64,000 nucleotides of DNA from Paenibacillus pabuli (GCF_039831995.1 NZ_JBDOIO010000001.1:248001-312000); one strand, 5' to 3'. Counted from the stretch's first letter, positions 53,500 to 61,482 are shown. The notes: a model not told the origin generated them from the sequence alone. Made by a program: numbers and translations.

Positions 53500-55218
53500 A
53501 TGAGTGAGAAAATTACTAAATTAACTGAAGAAGCCCGTAATCTCGTTCAGGATATCGAAGTAATCCGTGAGAATGAACCAGACAATGTAGAACTCATTAA
53601 TTCTCAATTACAGCGACTGAAAGAGGTACGCGAAGAAATCTTCAAATTACATGAGCAGCAGGAGACTGGTAATACTGAATCGAATCCTGATACTCAGGGT
53701 TCCGGGGACGGATACGATCCAGGAGACGATGATGAGCCTGAGGAACCGGATGAGGATTTCGATGATGAAGAGGAATATGACAGCGACGACGATGATTCTG
53801 ATGAGGATGATGAGGACTCAGATGAGGATTTCGACGAAGATTCAGATGAAGACTTCGACGAAGATTCTGATGAAGATTCCGACGAGGATCCTGACGAGGA
53901 TTTCGATGATGACTCGGATGAAGATAACGATGAGGATTCTGACGAGGATAATGATCCTGATGAAAATGACAATCCCCCAGAAGGTCAGAGTAATCTGAAC
54001 TATGTACCTGACAGTACGAAGGAATTAGCTGATGATTTCCAACGATCATTTCAGGATATGTCATTGACTAAAGAGCAGGAAAAGAAAATTGAGAATACTA
54101 CAATGGAAGACTTGAAGGAAGAAGTTAAAGCTTCCGGAGTATGTTCGACTCTCACAATCTATAATTCTGATGGTGTTGAAGTTGGACCTCTACAAAAAGG
54201 TGAAATGTTTATTGCAGATATTCCTCTCGAACTGTTGCATCTTCCTCCTGCTGCCAGAATGAATTTACGTGAAGTTGAGGACTTGGAGATAAGTTTTGCC
54301 GAAGTTGGGCAGATTGAGCCTATTCATGTAATACCCTTCGAAGCATCAGAAGGTTTCATTATTGTAAGTGGTAAGCGTCGATTCGTTGCTGCAAGTAACT
54401 TATCTATGAGGACTATTCGGGCAGTTGTTGACACAACACGGAGTAAGACTTGGATTCGTTACCTTGAATTGGTGATTAACAGTACACGTAAGCCTTACAA
54501 CTTTAAAGAGATTATGACTGCCGGTAACTTTGTCAATTCTAAACAACCTCACCTTTCTACTGATGTTATTGATAGACTCCTTGGTATTCCCCCTGGTTCA
54601 TTCCTCGAAGGTAAAATGCTCCTAATTGAACCCGTCGATACAGAAATCCTTATGAAGCTGTCTATGGGTAAGCTAAGCATTACTCAAGCTTACAAAGCCT
54701 TGACTAAGAAACGCGAGAAAGAGGAAAAAGAGTTAGAGAAACTGGCCGCTGAGCAAGGGCTTGATCTTGGTGACCTACGTCCTGTAGATTATAGTGACGT
54801 CGATCGAACTCCTAACTATCAAACTACTGGTGATGGACGTCGACCTCTTGAGCGCTGGTTAACCGAAGCAATTGAGCGACGGGATAATCGTACTTGTCAG
54901 TGCTGTGGACTAGGTCATGACGAGGAATCCTATATTTCTTGTATTTACGAAAAACACCATATGATTCCGGTATCTAAGAATGGTCCGGATAGTGAAGACA
55001 ATCTTATCTTACTTTGTAAGAACTGTCACTCTATTGTTCATGCTATTGTTGACGCTCGCTTCATGCCTGAAAAAGGCCGTGAAGAAGAGTTCCATAATCA
55101 CATTGTACTTGCAAAAATCATCACTGATGGACCCGCAGGTTACACACCATTCGATAGGTACCAAAAGGAGTACATCAATTTCTGGGGTACACCTACACTA
55201 ATACAGGAGGTTCAGTAA
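53500..55218 (+). CDS. ParB-like/HNH nuclease fusion with a long acidic linker, 572 aa
   Basis: ATG behind AAGGAGG. Parts in order: a coiled-coil front (about 1-55) and an extremely acidic Asp/Glu/Ser stretch with DEDFDEDSDED units (about 70-160). A ParB N-terminal-like domain follows (about 237-345: RMNLREVEDLEISFAEVGQI, FIIVSGKRRFVAASNL), then a helical region like a ParB HTH (KLSMGKLSITQAYKAL). A C-terminal HNH domain (about 463-515) has CQCCGLG, EKHHMIPVSKNG, DNLILLCKNCHS. ParB-fold domains bind CTP or act as nucleases in some families; HNH cuts DNA with a metal. It lies between the two ligase halves. Confidence 0.85.
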   Translation: MSEKITKLTEEARNLVQDIEVIRENEPDNVELINSQLQRLKEVREEIFKLHEQQETGNTESNPDTQGSGDGYDPGDDDEPEEPDEDFDDEEEYDSDDDDSDEDDEDSDEDFDEDSDEDFDEDSDEDSDEDPDEDFDDDSDEDNDEDSDEDNDPDENDNPPEGQSNLNYVPDSTKELADDFQRSFQDMSLTKEQEKKIENTTMEDLKEEVKASGVCSTLTIYNSDGVEVGPLQKGEMFIADIPLELLHLPPAARMNLREVEDLEISFAEVGQIEPIHVIPFEASEGFIIVSGKRRFVAASNLSMRTIRAVVDTTRSKTWIRYLELVINSTRKPYNFKEIMTAGNFVNSKQPHLSTDVIDRLLGIPPGSFLEGKMLLIEPVDTEILMKLSMGKLSITQAYKALTKKREKEEKELEKLAAEQGLDLGDLRPVDYSDVDRTPNYQTTGDGRRPLERWLTEAIERRDNRTCQCCGLGHDEESYISCIYEKHHMIPVSKNGPDSEDNLILLCKNCHSIVHAIVDARFMPEKGREEEFHNHIVLAKIITDGPAGYTPFDRYQKEYINFWGTPTLIQEVQ

Positions 55219-55220
55219 TA

Positions 55221-55625
55221 ATGAGTAATTTACGTTCAGCTAGGGGTTCTGCTACTAATGGTCAGAACGTACCGACTTCGCGAGGACAGGCAGGTAAGCA
55301 GGCCAACGCGAAGAAGGTGACACCAAAACGGGTAAAATTGATGACACTTTTACTTTCAATTTGTACCTGTATTTTCGCTATTCCTCTCGCTATTCAGGGG
55401 GCTTATGATGATCAAGCCTTGGTAGGTATTCCAACTATGCGTATCGCTATCTATGATTTGATCATTCTCGTAGTAATCAGTTTGATTACGCAAGGTATTT
55501 ACCATCTCATGGGATCTACATCCAAGCAGAAACTTATCATTCAGGGTGATATTCTCAAGGTATTTATCCTTGTAGCACTTGCTATTTACGGAGCATTCCG
55601 CGGTATCCTTTACCTGTACATGTAA
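55221..55625 (+). CDS. Membrane protein, 134 aa
   Basis: Starts 2 nt after the previous stop with TACAGGAGG as ribosome site. The N-terminal 40 residues are basic, Ser/Gln/Gly/Lys-rich and disordered. Three membrane helices follow (LMTLLLSICTCIFAIPLAI, IAIYDLIILVVISLITQGIY, LKVFILVALAIYGAFRGILY). Its basic tail could face DNA or the acidic proteins encoded next to it. Function unknown. Confidence 0.7.
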   Translation: MSNLRSARGSATNGQNVPTSRGQAGKQANAKKVTPKRVKLMTLLLSICTCIFAIPLAIQGAYDDQALVGIPTMRIAIYDLIILVVISLITQGIYHLMGSTSKQKLIIQGDILKVFILVALAIYGAFRGILYLYM

Positions 55626-55687
55626 TTAATCATCTTTATCGCGGCGGTAACACTAAGTTTTAGAAAAAATAAAGGAGGTATTAATCA

Positions 55688-56152
55688 ATGGGTTGGATTA
55701 TTCTGATTTTCTTTATCTGGCTTCTGTTCTTCAGTGGTAAGAAAAAGGGTCAATCTGGTGGTGGTCAACGTCCTAGCGGGCAGCCTACTATGAATGCAGC
55801 ACCTCCGCCTAGACAACCTGCTCCTATGGTTGGTCCTGGTGGACCGGGACCTGGTGGACCTGGCGCTCCGGGTGGAATGCAACGTCCACCTGGACCTGGT
55901 CCGGGTGGTCCTGGTATGGGTGCTCCTGGTATGGGTCCTGGACCTGGTGGAATGCCAAATCGACCTCCTGGTCCGGGTGGTCCCGGTGGAATGCCTGGTG
56001 GTCCTGGTGCTCCTGGCGGAATGCCGAGACCTCCTGGTCCTGGTGGTCCTGGCGGTATGCCGGGTGGACCTCGTTCACAGGGTCCAAATTCTGTGGATGA
56101 GAGAAATAATAAAATCCTAAATATGACCAATACACCTAATATTGATATTTAG
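55688..56152 (+). CDS. Membrane-anchored Gly/Pro-rich, collagen-like low-complexity protein, 154 aa
   Basis: ATG behind AAAGGAGG. One N-terminal membrane helix (WIILIFFIWLLFFSG), KKKG, then about 110 residues built from Gly, Pro and Met (GPGGPGAPGGM, PGMGPGPGGM, PGGMPGG), and a short polar end. The repeats are collagen-like but irregular, so a triple helix is uncertain; a disordered spacer is also possible. The topology puts the repeats inside or outside depending on the orientation of the single helix. Function unknown. Confidence 0.7.
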   Translation: MGWIILIFFIWLLFFSGKKKGQSGGGQRPSGQPTMNAAPPPRQPAPMVGPGGPGPGGPGAPGGMQRPPGPGPGGPGMGAPGMGPGPGGMPNRPPGPGGPGGMPGGPGAPGGMPRPPGPGGPGGMPGGPRSQGPNSVDERNNKILNMTNTPNIDI

Positions 56153-56179
56153 TTTAGATTTTTAGGAGGTTTATAGATT

Positions 56180-57043
56180 ATGTTAGTGTCAGCATTATTG
56201 GAGAAATTACCTGAGTATAATTCTTTCATTCCTAGTATCTGTTTCTTCTGTGAGGAACCTTTAACTCTGAATGAGAAAATGACATCTCTTAAATGTGAAA
56301 ATCCATTATGTGCCGGATTTTTAGGAAATCGAATTTCTGCGATGGCTGCTGTTCTGGGAATCAAGGGTTTCGGTGAAGCTGTATGTGAGGACATTGTTTA
56401 CAAGCATGACCTCAAGAAAATTCATGAAATTTTTGAATTGGCACCAGAATCACTAACTGATCTATATCTTTCTGAGAACAATATCAAATTACACGGTAAA
56501 TTGATCGATGGTATTACAAATGTGGTTTTATCTGATGCAATTACCTCAATGTGTCTGATAGGTATTGGTGATAAATTAGCACGGAAAATTTTCGAAGGTT
56601 ATACTGATATGGATACTTTCTACGCTGATTTTGATACCGATGATCGTTTTATTATTAAGAAGCTTGGTAAGGAAGCTACAGCTCACGGATCAAGCGATTA
56701 CAATTTCAAGAAGCAGATTCCTCATATTCGACAAGTACTCGAAGTCGGACGTGAGGAAATCTGTAAATTCGTTTCATACTTTACGATTAAACAGATTCCC
56801 AAGGATGCGATTAACATCACTATTACTGGTGGGGTACCTGGATATTCCAATAAAGAAAAATTCGTAGAAATGTTAAATTCTAAGTACTCCAAATATATCG
56901 TATTAAACAAGAGTCTAACAAAGGATATCAAGTATCTTATTGTAAATAGTAAGGAAGAGACCCGAAAAACTAAAGACGCTGCTAAATACGGTACAATTGT
57001 TTTAACTTCTGCTGAATTTGTCGAACTAGTTCAGGCTATGTAA
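56180..57043 (+). CDS. ligA-C: NAD-dependent DNA ligase, C-terminal half (zinc finger, HhH, BRCT), 287 aa
   Basis: ATG behind TAGGAGG. The zinc finger SICFFCEEPL with LKCENPLCAG (four Cys, as in LigA) lies at about 19-46. Helix-hairpin-helix segments are VLGIKGFGEAVCEDIV and LIGIGDKLARKIFEG, and the BRCT domain lies at about 210-287 (INITITGGVPGYSNKEKF, YLIVNSKEETRKTKDAAKYG). No adenylation domain is present. It supplies exactly the parts missing from the gene at 52278, from which it is separated by the ParB-HNH gene and two membrane genes. It should act in trans as the DNA-clamping half of a split ligase. Confidence 0.87.
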   Translation: MLVSALLEKLPEYNSFIPSICFFCEEPLTLNEKMTSLKCENPLCAGFLGNRISAMAAVLGIKGFGEAVCEDIVYKHDLKKIHEIFELAPESLTDLYLSENNIKLHGKLIDGITNVVLSDAITSMCLIGIGDKLARKIFEGYTDMDTFYADFDTDDRFIIKKLGKEATAHGSSDYNFKKQIPHIRQVLEVGREEICKFVSYFTIKQIPKDAINITITGGVPGYSNKEKFVEMLNSKYSKYIVLNKSLTKDIKYLIVNSKEETRKTKDAAKYGTIVLTSAEFVELVQAM

Positions 57044-57079
57044 TCAAATTGGGGATCACTACAAGAAAAGAGGACTCGT

Positions 57080-57751
57080 ATGTTTAAGGACTTTGATGTT
57101 GCGTTCCAACCTATATATAGAACAGGTAGCGACGATATCTTTGGTTTTGAAGTCCTACTTCGAAGTGATATTCCTCCAACTGAACTCTTTAGTCGTGCTA
57201 AAACTGTGAATGACTTTCATTTATTGGATAGGCAGAGTCGATCTCTTGCATCACAAAATTTTCATCTAAGTAACTCGACACTGTTCCTTAACAGTCATCC
57301 ACTTACCGTGCTTTATGATGAATACTTTCATCAGGACATATATGACCTCCTTCATAACAATAATGTTGTAGTCGAAATAACTGAGCAAGAAATTCCAGAC
57401 TTTGGATTACTCCAATACCGAATAGCACAACTTCGGGAAATGGGTGCTCATGTTGCTCTTGATGATTTTGGTACCGGGTATACAAATTTCCAGACACTGC
57501 GCTACATTCAACCTGACTTTTTGAAGATTGATCGGAGTTACATCGAATCATTAACTACTGACTTGACATCCAAACAGGTAACGGATTTTATCTTGCGTTA
57601 TGCTACAGATTTGGAATGTCAAATAGTGGTTGAGGGAATTGAGGATTTCGATCAGTTAAATTATGTATCTGGTAATAATGTAGGATATGCGCAAGGATAT
57701 TTACTAGGGGTACCGGTTTTGAGCGGTGAATTTCGAGGAACTTATTGTTAA
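57080..57751 (+). CDS. EAL-domain cyclic-di-GMP phosphodiesterase, 223 aa
   Basis: A stand-alone EAL domain with its catalytic residues in place: FQPIYRT, FGFEVLLRS (EVL in place of EAL, Glu kept), LFLNSHP (Asn), VVVEITEQE (Glu), VALDDFGTGYTNF (DDFGTG), DFLKIDRSYI (Lys), IVVEGIED and AQGYLLGVP (Gln). It should hydrolyse c-di-GMP to pGpG in the cytoplasm. No sensor or GGDEF domain is attached. On a conjugative element it could lower c-di-GMP to change motility, biofilm or adhesion of the host. A consensus promoter begins directly after its stop. Confidence 0.88.
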   Translation: MFKDFDVAFQPIYRTGSDDIFGFEVLLRSDIPPTELFSRAKTVNDFHLLDRQSRSLASQNFHLSNSTLFLNSHPLTVLYDEYFHQDIYDLLHNNNVVVEITEQEIPDFGLLQYRIAQLREMGAHVALDDFGTGYTNFQTLRYIQPDFLKIDRSYIESLTTDLTSKQVTDFILRYATDLECQIVVEGIEDFDQLNYVSGNNVGYAQGYLLGVPVLSGEFRGTYC

Positions 57752-57752
57752 G

Positions 57753-57781
57753 TTGACATACTACTAATTATTTGGTATAAT
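57753..57781 (+). promoter_or_regulatory. Consensus sigma-A promoter
   Basis: TTGACA (57753-57758), 17-nt spacer, TATAAT (57776-57781): both boxes and the spacing are ideal. It begins 2 nt after the EAL gene stop and drives the small genes behind it. Confidence 0.9.
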
Positions 57782-57817
57782 ATAGTAGATGTAATATGGA
57801 AGGTGGTCGGACAATCT

Positions 57818-58057
57818 ATGTTTGAAATCCATGCAACCTCTGTTCGTAACGGCCATTATGAACTCGCTTATATTCATTTCAATGGCGAAACATACATAAA
57901 TAATGGACCGATTACCGATTTGAGTTGGGTGGCCGCGGCACGTGCTAAAGAATTTGACTTCTATATCGATGCTGAGTTCGTAAGTAGAGAACTTTTCATT
58001 GATTGTAGGTACAGCAAGCTTCAAGGATTGAATGTTGTAAGTCAAAAACTACATTAA
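57818..58057 (+). CDS. Small hypothetical protein, 79 aa
   Basis: Start placed at ATG 57818 behind GGAAGGTGG; GTG 57803 lies inside that site. MFEIHATSVRNGHYELAYIH opens a probably beta-rich small protein with DLSWVAAARAKEFDFYIDAE in the middle. It is the first gene behind a consensus promoter, so probably well transcribed. Function unknown. Confidence 0.6.
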   Translation: MFEIHATSVRNGHYELAYIHFNGETYINNGPITDLSWVAAARAKEFDFYIDAEFVSRELFIDCRYSKLQGLNVVSQKLH

Positions 58058-58070
58058 GGAGCTAATCCGC

Positions 58071-58415
58071 ATGGCACATTCCGATTATGAGAAGTCCTTC
58101 CGTAAAATCATCAAAGACCTTTCGAAAGGCATCATGAAAATTGAGTTCTATAAGGTGAACACGCATGACTATCGTTTAGCTTATGGTACTACTAACCCGC
58201 AATTGGTCACTGACTATGGATTTTACTGGCAGGATACTGGGAAGTCTCCTCAAGAACTTGAAGAAGACCTCCAGAAAGATATGCACAATGGTATCATCAG
58301 ATTCTACGATTTACAGCGTGGTGGATGGCGATCACTTCGTTACGACCACTCTATCGGACTTACTGAATATTCTAAGGAATTCTGTGAACTTCCTGAAAAT
58401 TCTACACTCACATAA
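58071..58415 (+). CDS. Small SH3-like beta-barrel protein (DUF2693-like), 114 aa
   Basis: ATG behind TAAGGAG. The core KIEFYKVNTHDYRLAYGTTN and IIRFYDLQRGGWRSLRYDHS matches, as I recall it, the pattern of a small SH3-barrel family common in phages and plasmids (F-x-K-x-d-G-x-x-R-x-a-x-G-T-T-N ... f-Y-D-L-x-x-x-G-W-R-S). The function of that family is unknown. It shares the transcript of the 79-aa gene and ends in a terminator. Confidence 0.6.
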   Translation: MAHSDYEKSFRKIIKDLSKGIMKIEFYKVNTHDYRLAYGTTNPQLVTDYGFYWQDTGKSPQELEEDLQKDMHNGIIRFYDLQRGGWRSLRYDHSIGLTEYSKEFCELPENSTLT

Positions 58416-58429
58416 TGTTTAAAAAATCG

Positions 58430-58453
58430 CGCGGTCAAATTGATCGCGTTTTT
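58430..58453 (+). terminator. Rho-independent terminator
   Basis: CGCGGTCA (58430-58437), loop AAT, TGATCGCG (58441-58448, one G-U), then TTTTT. Confidence 0.82.
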
Positions 58454-58487
58454 AATTTCTTAACGGAAATTTAAAGGTGGATAGTAT

Positions 58488-58859
58488 ATGTTAATTGATG
58501 GCTTAAATTTTAATGAACTGAATGGTGATTGTCAATCAGCTTTAATTGAGTACGCTCAGTTAAGTAGTACGCACGAAGCCGAGTTATACTTCAGTGGCAG
58601 AAAATTCCGATATGAGATTATAGACCTTAATGAAGCCAAGCGACGGTGTATGTCACTAAGTGAGGACTTATGGGGATGTACCGATTTCGATGATTATCAT
58701 CAACTGTATTTACAGGGCGGTGATATACCTAATCATGGCGAATCACGCTGGCCTTGTATTGCACCGGGGTATGGTGAGTGGCTTGATGATGGTTGGCACC
58801 GATTTCATTCTTATGTACGTGATGGCGATAAATATATCCCGTTATTAACTTTCCAATAA
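58488..58859 (+). CDS. Hypothetical protein, 123 aa
   Basis: ATG behind AAAGGTGG. An acidic, Trp/Tyr/His-rich soluble protein (WGCTDFDDYHQLYLQGGDIP, APGYGEWLDDGWHRFHSY). No family recognised. The delta-like gene follows after 55 nt. Confidence 0.62.
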   Translation: MLIDGLNFNELNGDCQSALIEYAQLSSTHEAELYFSGRKFRYEIIDLNEAKRRCMSLSEDLWGCTDFDDYHQLYLQGGDIPNHGESRWPCIAPGYGEWLDDGWHRFHSYVRDGDKYIPLLTFQ

Positions 58860-58914
58860 GTTGATTTTATAAAGTCACTCAGATGTCGTAAACAGTAGCT
58901 GGTGGTGATAAAAT

Positions 58915-59949
58915 ATGGAAAAGTTGAAATTCGATAAATTTCTCGAACTTGCCGGAGATTCTAACTCCATCGGCTATGTTGTTTACGGACAAGATTTTAT
59001 CTACAAGTTATTCCTAGATATTGCTAAGGCTAGCGATAACTACGAGGTAGTCGATCTGTCGAATAACTTGAAGGAGCAATTGAAACGGTTACGTTATCGG
59101 TCTCTGTTAGCTCCACGAAAGTTAGCGTTTTACACTGGCAAGGTTGATAAAGATGTCGTTGAACTTTTCAATCGCTATGTTGAAACAGCCGTACCGCATG
59201 TACTGATTATTATACACTATGAGGACAAGCCTCGGTTACTACGAAGCTTTGCTAAAGGTATAAAAATCGTTGATATGCGATATCCCGGTTATAACTGGGT
59301 TTCCGACTATACTAAACATCTTACACTCAAGTACAAAGCTGAATGGACTAAAGGTATTATGCGTTTCTTCCTTGCAAGAGTAGGACGCGAATACCAGAAG
59401 ATTAATAACTACATTCAACTTCTGGTCGAGGGTGGAAACATCATCACAAAAGAGGATATACTCGATGTAGTTGAAGATGATTCACTTTCATCATCTTTCA
59501 AATTTTACAGTATGTTGGTGCAGAACTCTAAGGTTAAGAAACCCTATCAAGCTTACCAAGATTTTGTTGATAGCGGAATTAAACCTCAGAATCTGTGGTA
59601 CGGATTCCGCGAATATGTGAGGTTATTGTACCAAGCAAAAATGCTGCGGATGTATGGAATCGTAATGCCGGGTTCTATTATCGAAATTAGAAAGCCGGCA
59701 TTGGAAAAGTTACCTTTTGAACTTGGCGAAGATCACATTCTGTTGAAACCTGCCTACTACGTTGAACAGATGTTAGAGGTTGCAGATAGTGTGACGTTAC
59801 GAAGAATACTCCAGGTTCAGCTCTTTATTGGCAGGTCGTTTAAAACGACAAAGACTGGCAAGTCATACGTGGACGAAAATGATGTTTTTATTTCATTTGT
59901 TAACATGTATAATAACGAAATGTCTTATATCGATCCTGAATTTGATTAA
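58915..59949 (+). CDS. DNA polymerase III delta-like subunit, 344 aa (tentative)
   Basis: Length (344) is that of HolA. The N-terminal part resembles an AAA module without a P-loop (SIGYVVYGQDFIYKLFLDIA, RKLAFYTGKVDKDV, VPHVLIIIHYED). The helical middle (MRFFLARVGREYQKINNYIQ, ITKEDILDVVEDDSLSSSFK) follows the delta pattern of a domain with KLxxYxxxxxxIT.EDV. The end is a helical collar-like part. With DnaX at 10723 it could form a clamp loader. This is pattern recognition only; other helical replication proteins are possible. Confidence 0.6.
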   Translation: MEKLKFDKFLELAGDSNSIGYVVYGQDFIYKLFLDIAKASDNYEVVDLSNNLKEQLKRLRYRSLLAPRKLAFYTGKVDKDVVELFNRYVETAVPHVLIIIHYEDKPRLLRSFAKGIKIVDMRYPGYNWVSDYTKHLTLKYKAEWTKGIMRFFLARVGREYQKINNYIQLLVEGGNIITKEDILDVVEDDSLSSSFKFYSMLVQNSKVKKPYQAYQDFVDSGIKPQNLWYGFREYVRLLYQAKMLRMYGIVMPGSIIEIRKPALEKLPFELGEDHILLKPAYYVEQMLEVADSVTLRRILQVQLFIGRSFKTTKTGKSYVDENDVFISFVNMYNNEMSYIDPEFD

Positions 59950-59959
59950 GTGATCAAGT

Positions 59960-59997
59960 ACACGCTGTGGGAAACTACAGCGTGTGTTGTTTTTTTA
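59960..59997 (+). terminator. Rho-independent terminator
   Basis: ACACGCTGT (59960-59968) pairs with ACAGCGTGT (59977-59985), followed by GTTG and seven Ts. Confidence 0.88.
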
Positions 59998-60043
59998 ATT
60001 GATGAATTATGGAAAATAATTTTGAAAAAGTTGGTATAAGGGC

Positions 60044-60072
60044 TTGTCAGATTGCTATTATTTTGATAAAAT
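60044..60072 (+). promoter_or_regulatory. Sigma-A extended -10 promoter with operator-like sequence
   Basis: TTGTCA (60044-60049), 17-nt spacer, TGATAAAAT with TAAAAT at 60067-60072. Its core, CTATTATTTTGATAAAATA (60055-60073), closely resembles the 20-bp tandem repeat at 18764. Confidence 0.75.
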
Positions 60073-60141
60073 AAAGAAGTGGAAGTGAGTAATTGATACC
60101 GAAAGGTGTTAAAAAGAACTTTGTCTGGGAGGACGAAAAAG

Positions 60142-60924
60142 ATGAATAATAAACCGGTGGTTCCATTTTACATGAAAGTCGATTCAGATATCACTGTATG
60201 GGTGCTTCAAAACGAGTCACTAGTAATGAAAGCAATTCGACACGGCTTAGGTCGTATGAGATTACGTCAATCGCAACATGCTGATGAAATTTATTCTGCA
60301 TTCTTGACATACTTCGTTGAACGTCCTGCACGTGAAGAATTGGCTGAACAAATGGACAACCTCGAAGGGTTTATTTATAAAGAAGCATTTAACTTTACGC
60401 GTACATATTCAGTTTCTGTATTCCGTCGTAAAGAACACTCAATCTATGATGATAGCGAAAATGAGCGTTATGAAGGCGGTAAAGGTATTCCGCAATCTTA
60501 CCTCAAAGCTGAAAGTCTTACTCCGGAAGAAATGACACTCGTTAAATCTGAGTGTGACCATATCTATGACAAACTTGATCTGTATGACGTTTACTTCCGT
60601 CAAGAAGGAATGCCTAAACGTTTCTACACTAAAAACTGGGTAACTGCCGCTTTCATCCTGGGCGGACCTACTAAAGATATTGCTTACGCACTTGGAATCA
60701 GTGAATCTACTTTTGAAGGTTGGAACCGTAAGATCCGTGGTATCATGGAACGCGATTCCGAGAAGTTCACTGACTTGATGGAAGATATCAAAACTCTTAT
60801 CGGTGGTTCTAACTCCGGTTGGGAACCAGCTATCGAGTACGAAGAAGAGTATATCGAAGATGAAGATACTGGATTCAATACAGGTTTCAGAACTGATATG
60901 TACGGTATCGAAAACTCCATCTAG
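60142..60924 (+). CDS. Sigma-factor-like HTH protein, 260 aa (tentative)
   Basis: Start placed at ATG 60142 behind TGGGAGG; an upstream GTG at 60106 is in frame. The front (HADEIYSAFLTYFVERPARE, FIYKEAFNFTRTYSVSVFRR) resembles a sigma region 2 helix set. Residues about 174-205 (GPTKDIAYALGISESTFEGW, NRKIRGIM) resemble a sigma region 4 helix-turn-helix. The C-terminus is acidic with EYEEEYIEDED. Codon use is strongly biased, like the 257-aa gene at 5996, suggesting high expression. It could redirect RNA polymerase to element promoters, or be a plain DNA-binding protein. Confidence 0.6.
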   Translation: MNNKPVVPFYMKVDSDITVWVLQNESLVMKAIRHGLGRMRLRQSQHADEIYSAFLTYFVERPAREELAEQMDNLEGFIYKEAFNFTRTYSVSVFRRKEHSIYDDSENERYEGGKGIPQSYLKAESLTPEEMTLVKSECDHIYDKLDLYDVYFRQEGMPKRFYTKNWVTAAFILGGPTKDIAYALGISESTFEGWNRKIRGIMERDSEKFTDLMEDIKTLIGGSNSGWEPAIEYEEEYIEDEDTGFNTGFRTDMYGIENSI

Positions 60925-60943
60925 GACTTATAAAAGTATTTGG

Positions 60944-60974
60944 CCCTCAGCGAGTTAATCGCTGGGGGTTTTAT
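60944..60974 (+). terminator. Rho-independent terminator
   Basis: CCCTCAGCGA (60944-60953), loop GTTAA, TCGCTGGGGG (60959-60968), then TTTT. Confidence 0.85.
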
Positions 60975-61006
60975 TATCTCCCTAAATTGTCCTATAATGT
61001 CTAAAT

Positions 61007-61035
61007 TTGCTAAGATAAGCTATTTATGTTATAAT
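61007..61035 (+). promoter_or_regulatory. Sigma-A promoter
   Basis: TTGCTA (61007-61012), 17-nt spacer, TATAAT (61030-61035), about 50 nt before the next start. The leader carries AGGGATGGGAAAAT, also found behind the promoter at 62253. Confidence 0.75.
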
Positions 61036-61081
61036 AAGGTATAGAGTTAATGTAGCTGAAATAAGAAGGGATGGGAAAATA

Positions 61082-61360
61082 ATGTCAGTTGCTACGCTAT
61101 GTGAAAAGCAGACATTATCGCAGGTTAAGTCGGCTCTTAAAAAGGGTGAGCACTGGATCGGGTATTTATGCCCTAGCAAATGCAGCCCTTCAGAAAGTTA
61201 TCCTTATGACATTTCTGTACTTCGTACTTTCACTCCAGATGACGTGTTCCCTACTCCTGGTCACCAGGTTGGGAGTTTCGATGCATTTGTTAACTCTTTT
61301 GCTTACCACTATTGTAATAATCAGCACGGTAAAACTGTACATTTCTATAGAATTTCTTAA
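61082..61360 (+). CDS. Small hypothetical protein, 92 aa
   Basis: ATG behind AGAAGGGATGGG. Contains four Cys and several His (CPSKCSPSE, FAYHYCNNQHGKTVHFYRI), so metal binding is possible. No recognised family. It has its own promoter and is closed by a long hairpin. Confidence 0.6.
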   Translation: MSVATLCEKQTLSQVKSALKKGEHWIGYLCPSKCSPSESYPYDISVLRTFTPDDVFPTPGHQVGSFDAFVNSFAYHYCNNQHGKTVHFYRIS

Positions 61361-61396
61361 AGGTTCGTGGTCTGAAATACGTGTGCTTCGATCATC

Positions 61397-61460
61397 AACC
61401 ACTCTATACAATTAAGTAAAAGTAAGGTTACTTAGTTGAAATAGAGTGGTTTTCATTTTA
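61397..61460 (+). terminator. Long two-part hairpin terminator
   Basis: AACCACTCTAT (61397-61407) pairs with ATAGAGTGGTT (61441-61451). Inside, TAAGTAA pairs with TTACTTA. TTCATTTTAT follows. Confidence 0.75.
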
Positions 61461-61482
61461 TATAACGATCGGAGTGATCATA

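Noticed and set aside
53642..54064. Minus-strand and alternate-frame open stretches (Ser-, His- or Met/Ile-rich) across the acidic tract
   Set aside because: They are by-products of GAT/GAC/GAA repeats in the ParB-HNH gene; no ribosome sites.
55765..56135. Several overlapping low-complexity frames on both strands across the Gly/Pro gene
   Set aside because: Repeats of GGT/CCT leave all frames open; only the + frame has a strong ribosome site and a membrane anchor.
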